A stretch of DNA of 64,000 nt from Petunia secreta. Taxonomy: Eukaryota > Streptophyta > Magnoliopsida > Solanales > Solanaceae. The DNA lies in NCBI GenBank assembly GCA_029990175.1, contig JARKIP010000011.1:25642001-25706000 (forward strand). The letters are read 5' to 3'. Position 1 is the stretch's first letter. The number at the start of each line of letters is the position of its first letter. A program made the translations under genes and the position numbers. Below the pieces are notes generated by a model. It had not been told where the DNA came from. It did not search any database and saw only the letters and a list, made by a program, of their open reading frames with translations. Positions 1-13,678 of this stretch are shown here, one piece after another.

Positions 1-1341
1 AAGGGATAATTTTCTCAGTAAGCCGCCGGATGAGGCAAAGAGTTCAAGAGCTGAAGAGGAGGAGCTTCTACTAGCCACACATCTTGGTAGGCGGCAACCG
101 ATCCATGGGTTTAATTGAAACGGGCAGTGCCCAAATATTGGCTGCTCCGTCGATGCTTGCAGAATGCTCCAAGCTCGAGATCCTTAGTAAAGCTGATTCA
201 GCCGCTTCTTTGATCCCCACCGATCCTAAAAGGTGGAAGATATGGAAAAGTCAACAAATGGCCTTTGGCAGCCACTAAATACAATAGGCGGCCGCCAAAT
301 GATCCGCCAAATTAGTCAAACAGTAGAGAGATCATAATTTTATAAATATTATTTTAGCTTATAAACCCAACACTATAAATAGACATAGGCCTCCAAGGAA
401 AATATATTTCACTTACTTTTGTAATAGCTTTCACATTGTAACTTGGAGATCAAGGAATGGGTTTTAACATACTTTATAAGAATCCAAATCTTTCTATTTC
501 AATCTATTACATATGTTTCTTGTTATTTCAATCCATCTTGATTATATGTGCCAGCATGAGTAGCTAAACTCATACTAGGGGTTTATTTACAAAAACATTA
601 TTTTTTAACAATGGATACTTGATTTTATTTCATAAAACTTGTGGTTAAATGTTTATCTAGTTCTTATCACATTTCATATTCATGTTTATGGTGTGGCCAC
701 ACTTGAGCAAAACTCCACTTTACTTTCATCTCCCTAACAGGGTTGAGAGTGTAGGTTTATATGAACTAGAGAGAATTTTGGTTATATTGGCTTACGAGCC
801 TACCACATATAAAAAGAGTGACAAAAAAAGGATAAATGTGAATATTAAATAGAACTCAAAACTCTAGAAATCATGTCTCTCCTTAATTAGGATTTTCACT
901 TGCGAAGCTTTCCTATCCTTTGATTGAGAAATCTACCAACCAAGTGTTCTTTCAACCAATCAGACATGCCTGAGAGGGTTCTTTAACTCACCTTTATGTT
1001 TCAGGAAATTTTCCTAGGAATTCATATATTTTGAAGGAAAAAAATCACATAACTTTGAACTAAGCTCCAAAAAATTTATGGAATTTCCCAGGACTTAGTT
1101 CAAAGTCCCATGAAAAGCAGGTTATTTATCTAAAACCTTAAATATTTGATGCTATTCCTAATCGAGTCTTAGAACTAGGTCTTTATACACTTTATTATTG
1201 ATCCTAACAGGCTTAACAAAGCAAATTCTCTCTATGCCTAAAAATTTTAGAGCGTTACATGCATAGGTTCGGCCATTTACAATTTACCCCTTAGATTTGT
1301 GTGACGAGATTGGTATCCTTGTTAATTGAATCTTGTTTGCG
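1..1341. repeat. Degraded LTR-retroelement-like sequence, no gene
   Basis: No open frame here has recognisable similarity. GCC-rich tracts near 270-310 resemble the spacer at 16500-16700, and phrases such as 'actaggggttta' near 576-590 resemble Athila-type LTR/leader sequence. That resemblance is from memory and unverified. The stretch would fit an older Athila-like LTR or leader in which the Tat element at 1347-6993 later inserted. The 64-aa frame at 84-278 has no recognisable domain and I do not call it a gene. Confidence 0.35.
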
Positions 1342-1346
1342 TGGAT

Positions 1347-1832
1347 TGTATATGCCTAAAATTTTTCTCCTACATTAAACAATTGAATTTTTAGTAGGGT
1401 CACAAGCAATACGATAAAATACGAAGAAAATTGAATAAAGCTGAGTAATAAATAATTAAGCAAAAAACTAAGTATTTGTATTCCTTGAGAATAGTCGGAT
1501 TATGTGTGAATTGCTTGCTTGTACAACACAATGTAAGGAGGGGTATTTATAGCTATGATTCATTCAGTCCTAATTATGGAAGAATGCAAAGACTAGTAAG
1601 GTTGTGGGCCTGTTTACTCAAGGTGGTGGTATATACAAACCCTAACTAGGAGATTGTAAACCCTAAGGTGGCGAGATGTAAGCCTTACGTCCCAAGGCCT
1701 GTGCCTGCTGAGAGGTCGTAGCTTGGGATCAGACGTGTATCCTCTACAACCGGAGACTTGTAGATTAAGTCTAGTCTTTGCTAGCTGGACTCGTATCCCT
1801 GTAATCTTAGGTAGCGTATTTTTGACCACACA
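1347..1832 (-). repeat. 3' LTR of the Tat-type element
   Basis: This 486-bp LTR shares its outer ~240 bp with 6755-6993. On the minus strand it starts TGTGTGGTC and ends TATACA, next to the TSD. A TATA-like TATAAATACCCC lies on the minus strand at 1541-1552. Confidence 0.75.
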
Positions 1833-1848
1833 GTCAGTCCCCTTACTT
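1833..1848 (-). other. Polypurine tract
   Basis: On the minus strand the sequence AAGTAAGGGGACTGAC lies directly upstream of the 3' LTR start. A purine-rich tract at this place primes plus-strand DNA synthesis in LTR elements. Confidence 0.6.
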
Positions 1849-4128
1849 GCTTAGTGTTGACCTAAGCAGTCCGGAAGTGAAAGAGGTATGCAAAAGAGAA
1901 GTGTGAAAGGATATCTCACTGACTCCTTGATACTCGCAGTCTCGCTGACCGAGACAGACATCTAATTCCTTTTGGAATCCCACGCGTCTTCATTTTATTG
2001 GCTTCTGTCAATTTCACGCACCTTTTCCCATAATTTTTTTTTAGTGCACCGAATCATTTCATATCTCCAGGCCATAATTATATTGACTGTTTTGTGCTCC
2101 ATCTCTATCTCATTCCACCTATAAAAGGGGCTTCATAATAGATGCAAATCACAAACTCCTTCAGAAATAATATCTTCTTTTCTTTAAAATGTTTGCCTTT
2201 GATCCTGGTTTGATATTTCCATAACGACTTCTTCATTCGGAATGGATGGTGTTTGAGGAAACTGAGTGCAAAGTAATTTTCATAGTTATCCTTCTTTGTT
2301 CTTCCATCAATGACAGGATAACTGAAGTCCCCCATGTCACGAAGTGTAATCGGGATCCTAATGATGTTCTCTGGGATGACTTCCTTATGGCATAGACACT
2401 GATTACGGTGCGGTCATTTTCTAATGCAGCAATTGTTGTGATATTTCTCTTGTCATGCGGGGTTAGGATGCTTAGCCCTTTCAGCTGTCATGAAGCTTCT
2501 CCTCCAGGATGCCTTCGGCGTACTGGTGGCTTCTTTGACGGTGTTGGGTTGATGCTCCAATGCCTAGCTTCGTTCCTTGGCTAGCAAGGGGATTCAGCCT
2601 TACACCATCTGCAGATTAAGAAGTCTCCAAGCTCGATCTAAATCTATTTTTGGATAAGAGTTGTCTTCTATTTGGGCTTGTTCGGCTGGATTGCTACCAT
2701 GATGCCTCTTCGTCCGCCAACTGTGCAATGCCTTGGGAGGAACTTCTCCCTAGCATAGGTTCCTAGTTTAAGACAACTCGTCTTTAATGAGCTCCTAATT
2801 GTGCGCGAATATTGTCGGGGTTGTGCACTCCCGTTTGACTCGTATAGGTTGAATCGAGTCTTCGAGCTCTATCATCATGGCGAGAGAAAGGCTTGAGTGT
2901 GCTCAGACGCTTCCGAAGTCCTTTGTTATGGACAATATGCAGTGATTCATACATGGGCATTGGTGGTATCAGTGGCTGCATACTGATGAATGCTCGGACC
3001 AACATATCTCCTAATGGGAGTTTCAGTTCTTGTCGAGGTGTTTGAGAATTTTGTCTTCTGGATGCCAGGGATTTCTTTGGCACGCTCTCTAAACAGGAAC
3101 TACAATCTAAATGAAGGATCTTGGTCGTGCTAAATTCAGAAGAAGTTGCAGTTTTAGCCTTTTTAGACCTCTTAGATTCTTAAGAACAGTTGTAATGAAC
3201 ATTATTGTATTCGAAAGAATTTGATTGTATATTTTTGGACTATGAGCCTTTGATATAATGAAAATAGATGTTCACAAATATTTTGTGCATACTTGAATAA
3301 TTACTTGTAGTGTAGTCAAGAAGCATAGTTTGGGTGCCTTTCTAGGCATTTGTCTTTTAAAGATGGTGTGCGCTTGTTGGACGTTGTTTTATGCATCAGC
3401 AAGTGTGGCTTTAGATTGCGTCTGCGATAGACAACTTAAATTAGGGCAAGGCCCACGCCCACTCCCACGCCCACAAGGGGACGTCTTTAGCCCGTATATG
3501 TAACAGGACATTTCAAGCTAGAATCGTTGTGGTTGTCAACTCGAGTGCTTAAGTCTTAAGCTGGACAATGTGGGCGGGCGTCCACCCCAACATATTAGTG
3601 CAAATATTGATTTGACGATTTCATTGTACGATAATGCATGGTGGCTTAATTAAAAGTGATCTAGCTTCAAGTGAGTAGTATACTTTGCTTTTGTTGTGAA
3701 AAGTGAATGTATTACTTCAACTTAAGTTGTACTGGGGCTATGAATAATTGGATCGTAGATGGATCTGATTGTAAAACTGACTAACTAGAATGGTCCTTTT
3801 ATTGATAAAGAGGGCACAGAGCCAATACAATTTTAACAAACTTTAACTAACAATGACAGGGGTAAGTACCCGTTAAAAGTAATAAAATAGAGAACAAGAA
3901 AGGGAAAATACATGTCTCGAGTATGTTGGCTTATTGACCTTTCAAGAGTAGTATTTCCTAAGCTAAGTGATGGTTCTGCCTTCCGTGTCCTTGGATGTGT
4001 ACCCTTCCCTGCAGCACTCCTACATGCTCACCGAAGGGTCGACTCCCTAGAGGCTCTGAGGTACTTCCTGAAGATCCTTCACTAGCTGATATTGGACCTG
4101 GGTGCATGGCCTACGGGCTGCTAACCAT
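1849..4128 (-). other. 3' internal region, no recognisable gene
   Basis: This is the internal region between the RNase H remnant and the polypurine tract. The integrase core expected here is not readable. A 99-aa minus-strand frame at 2784-3083 has no domain I recognise. The related element at 33095-43912 carries an antisense gene at this position; I could not read an equivalent here. Confidence 0.4.
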
Positions 4129-5076
4129 TCAATGAAATAATTCTCTTTTGATCAGGTAGTATTGTGTTTCCTGCCTCCGTAGTAGCCTACTTTCCTCCTT
4201 GCCTTTAGGGAGCATTCCCTTGTCCAAGTATTCAATTAATGTATGATGCCACTCTGAGACGGGTCCTGTGGTAGGAACTTCAAGGTTCATCAGCTCCACG
4301 TGAGTTAGCTCGATCGCCGTCTCTGAGCTGCCCAAAATTGTTCTTCATTAGTCACCGGGCTGGCTGGCACGCCGGCCGCTTTACATTCTTCGTGATTAAT
4401 AAACTTCCACTGGTGAAAAATTTTCAGAAGTGCCTCTCTCTTGGCTAGGCGTTCTAGTGCGCAAAATTTTTTACCTGTGAACGCTTTGTTTATCTGATTA
4501 AACAAAACTGGGAGCCACTGCAGAGGATGATCTCCCAGGCCTCAATATGTAAACTAATTCGAGTGCTTGAATTATGGCTTTATATTCTGCTTTGTTGTGC
4601 ATAGATAACGGGCATTCTATAGCCTTGCGAAAAATCTTCCCTGTTGATATTGTAACCAGCAGATCGAAGTTGACTCCTTCATCCACTAGTGCAACATCGG
4701 TGTGGAGTACCCAATGTCCTGGGCCGATCTCTTCTATGTCATTCATTGCCTTTTCATTTTTCTACATCAATTCCATGCTGAAATCCGTAAAAAAGTCTAC
4801 TAGAGTTTGTGATTGGATGGCTGCGTGTAGCTGATAAATAATGTTGTATTCTCCCTTCAAGAGAGTCCAGGTTTGGACATAACGGTCCGTAATGAGACAG
4901 AAGAAACCATAATAACTATATGATTCAGAAAATATGACCTCAACTCCTGGGTAGCCATCACTACCATTTCGATATTTCCATAGAGGAAGATGTGTCTCTA
5001 CTCCTAAGATCACCTTGCTAGCATATAGTATGGGGATTTGTGCTCCTCGTTCTCTAGTGTGAGGATCACATTCCAC
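4129..5076 (-). pseudogene. RNase H domains and RNase H-integrase linker of gypsy pol (remnant)
   Basis: Three minus-strand pieces read in order. The piece at 5076-4762 is the end of the classical RNase H (YASKVILGVETHLPL, then ATHLP-type connection to IQSQTLVDFFTDFS). The piece at 4746-4498 is a second RNase H (WVLHTDVALVDEGVNFDLL, with NKAEYKAIIQALEL). The piece at 4335-4129 is the linker that precedes integrase (IEYLDKGMLPKGKEESRLLR). Two consecutive RNase H domains are characteristic of the Tat lineage. Stops and frameshifts separate the pieces, so no protein is made. Confidence 0.75.
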
Positions 5077-5325
5077 GCTACTTCTAAAATTATGGCATAC
5101 AACAACATATGCTCCCCCTAAACTGGCTCGGTTACTGTTGAAGCCTTATGAGGTTCAACTTTACCCTTATCAGTGCTTGGCAGTAGAGCAATGGCCATTT
5201 AGGGTCCTCTATGCTTTATCAGGACATCAGAAAGTTAATATCACAGCTCCACAGCTCGTGGAACAAAATTACTCATTGCGAAGACCCGCTCTCGAAGTTT
5301 TGCTCCCTCCGCTCAATGGAGTATC

Positions 5326-5550
5326 TCATTGTGGCTCTCTTTCAACCATGTTTACCTCCTCTTTATTCCTTAAATTAGTGTCCGCATTGGGTGCTTGACC
5401 TTCAGTGAGCAAGGACCGGTCACCTCGTACTTCGCTGATTTCGAATGTGGTCAAATATCTGAAGACTTGATGAAACGTTGAGGGTACTCCCTTTACTCCA
5501 TGTATCCAGGGTCTTCCCAAGATGACATCGTATGAAAGGTTGCAAGCCAT
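5326..5550 (-). pseudogene. Retroviral-type aspartic protease remnant
   Basis: The frame contains YDVILGRPWIHGVKGVPST followed by FHQVFRYLTT, the C-terminal half of the Tat/gypsy protease domain with its ILGRPW flap-proximal motif. The active-site half upstream is broken by frameshifts. Only about 250 bp separates it from the RNase H remnant, so the reverse-transcriptase core has been deleted. Confidence 0.7.
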
Positions 5551-6032
5551 TATCTGAAAAGGTGTTGTACTACCGTATCCGGGATAGAGACCGACAAAGC
5601 TATTTCTCCGATGGGCTTCTCACATATGTTGTTAAAAATGGTCACTTTGCAAGGATTTGGGGTTATATGATTTTGTACCCCCATTTTTCGTACTATCTCC
5701 CACCAAATAATGTTGACATCACTTCCTAGATTAACCAGAGCTTGCCTGGCTGGAAATTAAGCACCTTGATTGTGAAAGTCAGAGATTCTTGATAGGGGTC
5801 CTCCTTGTTCTTCAAACCAAACATGATTGGGCCGGTAGACGGTCCCTGCCTTGTGGGCTTCTAAACCTTTCTTAACTTGGGTATGGCAAAGATAGCGTTT
5901 ACACCCCGCTCATCCTTGGAATCAGGCACCCTGGATCGCTTTGCTTTTATGATATCTTTTCGGGATCTTCTTGATACTAAATCTGTCATTTTGTTCTTTT
6001 TCCACTGCCCTCTGTTTTCAAAGACGGACTAC

Positions 6033-6715
6033 CTACTCGCTTTCTTCGTGCATCTTCACCATATTCCAAAGGTCACTCCGGTTCAAGGCGGAGTTTCTTG
6101 TTATACCGTTGGTGTAAGGCCTTCCATGTTGTGACCGGGTGTTGAGTAGGACTCCACTAAAAATATCGAGTAAAGAACCTCTAGAGTTCAGGCTCTTTCC
6201 TAAGGCTACCACGATAATATTATCAAGAATTGGAGGAAGCTCCATGAATTCCTTCAGAAACCTCTCTAGATAATTCTGTAGCAGTTCATCATCACGACGT
6301 CAGATCTCAAAGATATTCTCCATACGTTTCTCTCACTTGCAAGCTCTAGAGTGCGCCTTTTTGAAGATTTGGGTACCATGCGAGGGCACCTTTCCTTAAG
6401 GTTGAGCCAAATCTCTTCATTAGGGAAGATTGGGTTTCTTTCTCCATGATCTTGTTGCTCTTGACAACCGTGTAGTTGGCAGTGATATGCTCGTCCGGGT
6501 CAGTATTACGTCGTACTTCAAGTACAACACTCGCTTTATACGCGTGCTTAAAGAACTTATACTCATATACGGTGGTAATTTAGGGTGGAGCACCCGGCAC
6601 ATTACAAATCTGATCGTGGATGACTTTTAGCTCCTTCGGAATGTCCTGGATGACAGGTGTTCCTGCAATACCTTGATTATTGTTCATTTTAGAACTTCCG
6701 GGGGTAGTCTCCATG
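6033..6715 (-). pseudogene. gag remnant
   Basis: The minus strand opens near 6712 with METTPGSSKMNNNQG and continues through broken frames to FLKEFMELPPILDN and WNMVKMHEESE (6245-6033), which match the layout of a gypsy capsid domain. Several stops and frame changes interrupt it. The 5' LTR-gag junction has lost its primer-binding site. Confidence 0.5.
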
Positions 6716-6754
6716 TTGAGCCTGTGGTTGGGAACAGAGGCTGGTGAATCATTC

Positions 6755-6993
6755 ACTTATAAGGTCGTGTGCCAGATTACTCATAGCGGTGGTATATACA
6801 AACCCTAACTAGGAACTGTAACCTTAAGGCGACGAGATGTATGCCTTACGCCCTAGGGCTCGTCCCTGCTGAGAGGCCGTAACATGGGAGCAGGCGTGTA
6901 TCCTCTGTGCCCAGTGACTTGTAGATTAAGTCTAGTCTTCGCCAGCCGGACTCGTATTCCCGTAATCTTAGATGGCGTATTTTTACCCACACA
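6755..6993 (-). repeat. Truncated 5' LTR of the Tat-type element
   Basis: This matches 1594-1832 from TGTGTGG inward and loses similarity near 6755, where small deletions run into gag sequence. Its outer edge abuts the right copy of the tggat TSD. Confidence 0.7.
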
Positions 6994-7153
6994 TGGATAA
7001 ACCCCTAGTATCTATAACTTGTTTACAACATTTTTACTTATTGTTGATGTTAGTTGATGCCGTTAGTAAAAATTACAATTTCACCTTTTTATGGAGGAAT
7101 CACTCAAACAACTCTTTAGGACGAGTTTGATATTCAAATTACTTTAGATCATA

Positions 7154-7669
7154 CATGGGGTGTGGATAGTCTGTCCAAAAAAAAAAAAGTGAGGCGAATA
7201 CTTATTTAAAAAGAAACAAGTATTGTTTTCAATCTCATTTACTCTATAGAGAAGTGGGCAAAATTTTCAAAAGATCACTACCAAATACTAAACCTCAAAG
7301 CCAACAAATATTAATCCACAAATATGAAACTTCACAAAGTAGTGGCTTTTGGATATTTTGTCGTCACATAAAAAAGGGTCTTTTCACAATGACGACTTGA
7401 AAAATGAGTAACTTATATCCAAATTTTCACCAATATACTAGTTTGAATACATCTAGTTCTGGTTTTGTTTGCTATTCCTAGCACTTTAAGTTTGGTCTTA
7501 GTTTTTCTTTGTGTTGGGCTCAACGAAAGATACTTCCTGATCGGATATTACAGAACCCCAATTATAATTGTTCACATGTGGAAAAAAAAGGCAACCCCTT
7601 CAGTTGAGTTTTGAGTAACCATGAGGAGGTTTCTGTAGAAGACAGTGAAGAATTTCTAGGATAGATGGT
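7154..7669 (+). repeat. Direct repeat A1 (leader plus start of gag)
   Basis: About 500 bp matches 9847-10345, running from the shared phrase 'tagtctgtcc' through 'agtggcttttggatattt' to the start of the Athila-like gag. This copy stops at 7669 within the gag coding start, exactly where a sequence beginning TGTTGACACTC appears. Confidence 0.85.
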
Positions 7670-9846
<2,177 letters not shown>

Positions 9847-10345
9847 ATGTGGTGTGGGTAGTCTGTCCAAAAAAAAAATGAAGCGAATACTTATTTAAAA
9901 AGAAACAAGTATTGTTTTCAATCTTTGTTACTCGGTAGAGAAGTGGGCAAAATTTTCAAAAGATCACTACCAAATACTAAACCTCAAAGCCAACAAATAT
10001 TAATCCTTAAATATGAAACTTCACAAAGTAGTGGCTTTTGGATATTTTGTCGTCACGTACCGAAGGGTCTTTTCACAATGACGACTTGAAAAATGAGTAA
10101 CTTATATCTAAATTTTCACCAATATACTAGTTTGAATACATCTAGTTCTGATTTTGTTTGCTATTCCTAGAACTTTATGTTTGGTCTTTGTTTTTCTTTG
10201 TGTAGTGCCGAACGAAGGATACTTCCTAATCGGGCATTATAGAACCCCAATTATAATTGTCCACATGTGGAAAACAAAGACAATCCCTTCAGTCGAGTTT
10301 TGAGTGACCATGAGGAGGATTATGAAGAAGACTATGAAGAATATC
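9847..10345 (+). repeat. Direct repeat A2 (leader and gag start of the Athila-like element)
   Basis: This is the second copy of the segment at 7154-7669. Here it continues without interruption into gag (MENKDNPFSRV at 10267), so A2 is the parental arrangement and A1 is the extra, truncated copy. Confidence 0.85.
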
Positions 10346-11870
10346 TTGGTATCGATGGTCAAGAAGAATTTGGCGAACAAGTCAATGAAGTAATTGGGGC
10401 CAATGCTCTTGTTTCCCTCGGTGATAATGTGCTACCTAATAATGATGACCCACTTGAGAGTATGCAAGTGAATGAAGGTGTGAATGCTAATGAGAGAGTT
10501 GCAGGTAATATCAACCAAGGTGGAAATAATGATAATAGAGGTGGTTGTGGTGCTGCAAACCGTGGAGGCCGAGGTGTGAATGCAAACCGAGGGGGAAATG
10601 TGAGTCATGGAATTTCCCGCAATGCGAATCGTAATCCAAGAAATCTTAATGGTGGAAGTTTTTACAAGTGCTATAGTTCCTCCACTCATTAATGAAAATG
10701 CAACTTTCAACACGCCTCAAGTGATCTTGCATGGTTTGGAACAAAATGATTTCTTTGGCGGAGGAAAGCATGATGATGTCAATGAACATTTGCGCAATTT
10801 CCTACAAACTTTTGGTCTTTACAAGTCCACAAATGTGACCGGTGAATCTTTACGCCTTCAGGTGTTTCCATTCTCATTGCAAGGAAAACCAAGTCATGGT
10901 TGTACAAGTTCCAAAGAACTCTATCTATACATGGAATGACTTTAGGTGTTTCCATTCTCATTGCAAGGGAAAGCCAAGTCATAGTTGTATAAGTTTCCAA
11001 AGAACTTTATCTATACATGGAATGACTTGGTCAAGATATTTTTGGCTAAGTTCTTGCCAAAGGGCAAGCAAGCATCATTTTATGATAAAGTCTATATGTT
11101 CAATCAAGACTCCTTGGATTCTTTGTCCGAAGCTTGGGAGAGTTTTCAAGATATGTTACTTGAGTGCCCAACTCATGGGTTTAGTGTTGACATGCTCTTG
11201 TAATGGTTTTATCAAGAGTTGAACAAGATGAATCAATCCGTCCGTGAACGACCTTTTTGGAGGAGCTATAATGGATAAATCCTATGATGAAGTGAAGTAA
11301 ATCCTTAACAAATTTCTCAAGCAATCCCAAGATTGGCAATCCCGAGCTCAAAACCTAGGTGGTGAAGGAAGCATGAATCCTATGATTATTAATAGAATGG
11401 AGGAGCAAGATGAGAAAATGGAAATGATCCTCACCTTAATTGAGGTCCTTAACCACAACACAAAGGTGAGCAATGATGCGAAGGAGAAAAATGTTAGCAA
11501 AGGGGAAAATCTTCAAGTGACTAATATCGGGCACCAAGTTGCTCCTATGGGCTATGTGACCTTGGGGTTGTCCCTTTGACTCTTCTCTAACATGGTCAAA
11601 AGGGGTACTACCCGGACCAATGCTATAGTGTTCAAGAGGATGAGGAAGCCAACTATATGAGAAAGTACCAAGGCCAAAGGGGAGGCTATGATAAAGGAGG
11701 GTATCAAAGGCCCGAACAACAAAATCAATGGAGACAAGTCCAAGGCATATCCAATTAGAGCAATCTCCAAGAAGGGAGAGGAGCCGATTCTTCTCAACCA
11801 TTTGTTCCATAGGCTCCTTACAAGCACCATGATGACGAAGGCAAAGATAACTCTAAATTGGATGACATGA
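10267..11870 (+). pseudogene. Athila-like gag (broken)
   Basis: The N-terminus is acidic (EEDYEEDYEEYLG), followed by an Asn/Gly-rich stretch. After a frameshift comes the capsid-type region: VILHGLEQNDFFGGG, ESLRLQVFPFSLQ, then KIFLAKFLPKGKQASFYDK and SEAWESFQDMLLECPTHG at 11030-11200. A Gln/Gly/Arg-rich tail (YQGQRGGYDKGGYQRPEQQ) lies near 11660-11720 in another frame. An 84-bp tandem duplication interrupts the capsid domain. There are several stops, so no capsid protein is encoded. Confidence 0.75.
10861..11029 (+). repeat. 84/85-bp tandem duplication inside gag
   Basis: The segment beginning ggtgtttccattctcattgc at 10861 recurs at 10945 with about seven differences and a one-base length change. 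It repeats the LFPFSL-type motif of the capsid domain and shifts the frame. Confidence 0.9.
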
Positions 11871-12698
11871 CGAGCCAAATGCTCAAGTTACAAGAAAGTT
11901 ATTTGATTGACATCAAAGACATAAAGCAAACTATTTCTTCTCACACGAACTCTATTAAATCTATTGAGTCTCAAATAAGTCACTTATCGCAACAAGTCAA
12001 TCAAAGGCCACAAGGGGAACTACCAAGTGATACGGTTGTGAACTCTAAGAGAAATGTCAAAGACTAAGGGATGATAACAATGACAAGGAGTGGTAAGACA
12101 TGGGATGATCCCAAAGCTAAACATGTTAATGATTATGTGCACTTGCAACCGACGATGGTGATGTTTGTGTGGAGCTGAATGATGATGATGATGAGATGGA
12201 GAATGTGGTGCAATAAGAGAGTTCGAGTCAAGGTTTTATCCTATAAGTCATGATGTTGATAATGAGGCAATCCCTCAAGAACCAATCTCCCAAACCACCA
12301 CTACCCAAATGGCCAAACTAAAGGAAACTCCACTACTCAAAGCAAGCCCTCGTATACCTAGCTCTATTCCAAAAGTTGAACTTCCTTTCCTACAAAGAAG
12401 TACCAAACAAAGTCAAGCTTCTCATGCAAAGAAAATTTGGGAGAAAATAGAAACATCAATCAATCTTCCTTTCGTTGATGCCTTAGGGCAAATGCCTAAT
12501 GTTGATAAGTTTGTGACCAAAAAGACATATGGGGATTTTGAGATCATCAAGGACAACCATCAATATAGTGCGATTGTCTCAAAGCACATGCCCTAAAATT
12601 TGGAAGATCTCGGAGTTTTTACTATCCCTTTTACCATTGGTGGAAGATATTTTAAAAAATCTTTGTGTGATTTTGGTACAAGCATTAACTTGATGCAT
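11858..12698 (+). pseudogene. gag-pro spacer and N-terminal half of Athila-like protease
   Basis: This comprises a short coiled-coil-like segment (KQTISSHTNSIKSIESQISH), then TRSGKTWDDP near 12085, then KIWEKIETSINLPFVDALGQM at 12440-12500, as in Athila polyproteins. It ends FTIPFTIGGRYFKK SLCDFGTSINLMH at 12698. The active-site triad expected as D-[ST/L]-G is CDFGTS. Sequence unrelated to the element follows at 12699. Confidence 0.65.
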
Positions 12699-13221
12699 TA
12701 GTTCTTACTTGTCTTTCTAGTGATTGCGTGCTTAATTGTTTACTTCGTGCCAATTTCCTTCTAGCTTTTCTCTCTGATTACTTTGTTTGATCTTTGGCTC
12801 ATTGTCCGTTTGCTTAATTGTCCTTTATTGTTGAACATAATCTCCACTCCAACCCCGAAGTGGTAAGGTTCACTTGTCAAGTGCTCATTGTTGAGTTTGA
12901 TAGCAACTTTTGGCAAGCACCTAAGAGCGGAATAAAGATTTGGCTGGTGAAATGCTTGGAAACGAAGTAGAGTCTATGCCAAATCCTGTCGTCACTGCAT
13001 CTGGTCAAGTCTTCAGCATTGACCTTCTTGAGGATATGATTACAGAAGCCAGAACTAACAAGAAAATATTGTTCTCGGCTATGGAGTCTGTTATCTGCAT
13101 GATGAGGGAAGTTGAACCCCAAGAGGAAGCTACAGATCTGGCGAAACAGGAAACTGCCAAGGGGAGTCCAAGACTTGAGTGATAATGCTAGAGAACGTAT
13201 CCTTCTTGGCTGTTGTATGTG
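12699..13221 (+). pseudogene. Captured gene-like fragment inside the protease domain
   Basis: About 523 bp splits the protease between NLMH (ends 12698) and VYKTMGLEKPR (starts 13222). The central part reads ERNKDLAGEMLGNEVE, then GQVFSIDLLEDMITEARTNK and FSAMESVICMMREVEPQEEA, ending AKQETAKGSPRLE before a stop at 13180-13182. I recall a conserved plant coiled-coil protein with a very similar LLEDM-EARTNKK-FSAMES-MREVE run, but I cannot name it safely. No such segment belongs in a gypsy protease. The flanking 230 bp (12699-12930) has no readable frame. No clear TSD is visible. Confidence 0.5.
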
Positions 13222-13678
13222 GTGTATAAAACAATGGGACTAGAGAAGCCAAGGTCAACTTCAATGAAATTGCAAAGGGATGATCATTCTACCAAGAGGC
13301 CTATTGGAGTTGTTGATGATATGTTGGTTTCCAGCGAATTTTGTGATTCTTAATTATTTCGTGGACTTTGAAGTCCCTATCATTCTTGGACATCCATTTC
13401 TAGCCGTCGGGAAGGCTCTATGTGATGTTGAAAGGGGAGAACTAAATTTTTGGTTTAATGGGAGAAGGTGGTCTTCCATATTTGTGTCTCTAAGACAACC
13501 ATGGAGGAGTATGCCACTCACTCATATGTTGATATGGTGTTTGATGCAATCATTGAAAAAAAGAGTATCATGGTGAATCAAGATGATGCTCTAGTTGCGA
13601 TGATTTGGAACATGGAGATAGATGATGAGAAGAGTGTGAAAAAGTGTGTGTTGGCATTAGAAGTGTTGGCCTCTAGAG
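13222..13678 (+). pseudogene. C-terminal half of Athila-like protease and pro-RT linker
   Basis: The frame resumes with VYKTMGLEKPRSTSM and DHSTKRPIGVVDDMLV, shifts, and continues FPANFVILNYFVDFEVPIIL, then GHPFLAVGKALCDVERGEL (13337-13445), the standard C-terminal part of the Athila protease. A linker follows (VFDAIIEKKSIMVNQDD) up to ALEVLASRGG at about 13675. There the RT core should begin but is absent. Confidence 0.7.

Larger units (their letters stand above)
1347..6993 (-). mobile_element. Decayed Ty3/gypsy (Tat-type) retrotransposon
   Basis: The element is bounded by a 5-bp target-site duplication, tggat at 1342-1346 and 6994-6998. It reads on the minus strand from a truncated 5' LTR (about 6755-6993) through gag, protease and RNase H remnants to a full 3' LTR (1347-1832). 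The termini on the minus strand are TGTGTGG and TATACA. There is no reverse-transcriptase core between the protease and RNase H remnants and no recognisable integrase core, so the copy is dead. The separate second RNase H of archaeal-like type is what places it near the Tat lineage. Boundary calls rest on the TSD plus the shared terminal sequence. Confidence 0.8.

Noticed and set aside
1627..1832. A 206-bp LTR (TGGTATATAC...CCACACA) for the first gypsy element
   Set aside because: The shared sequence continues past 1627/6790 with small indels, and a proper TSD (tggat) appears only when the LTR is extended to 1347.
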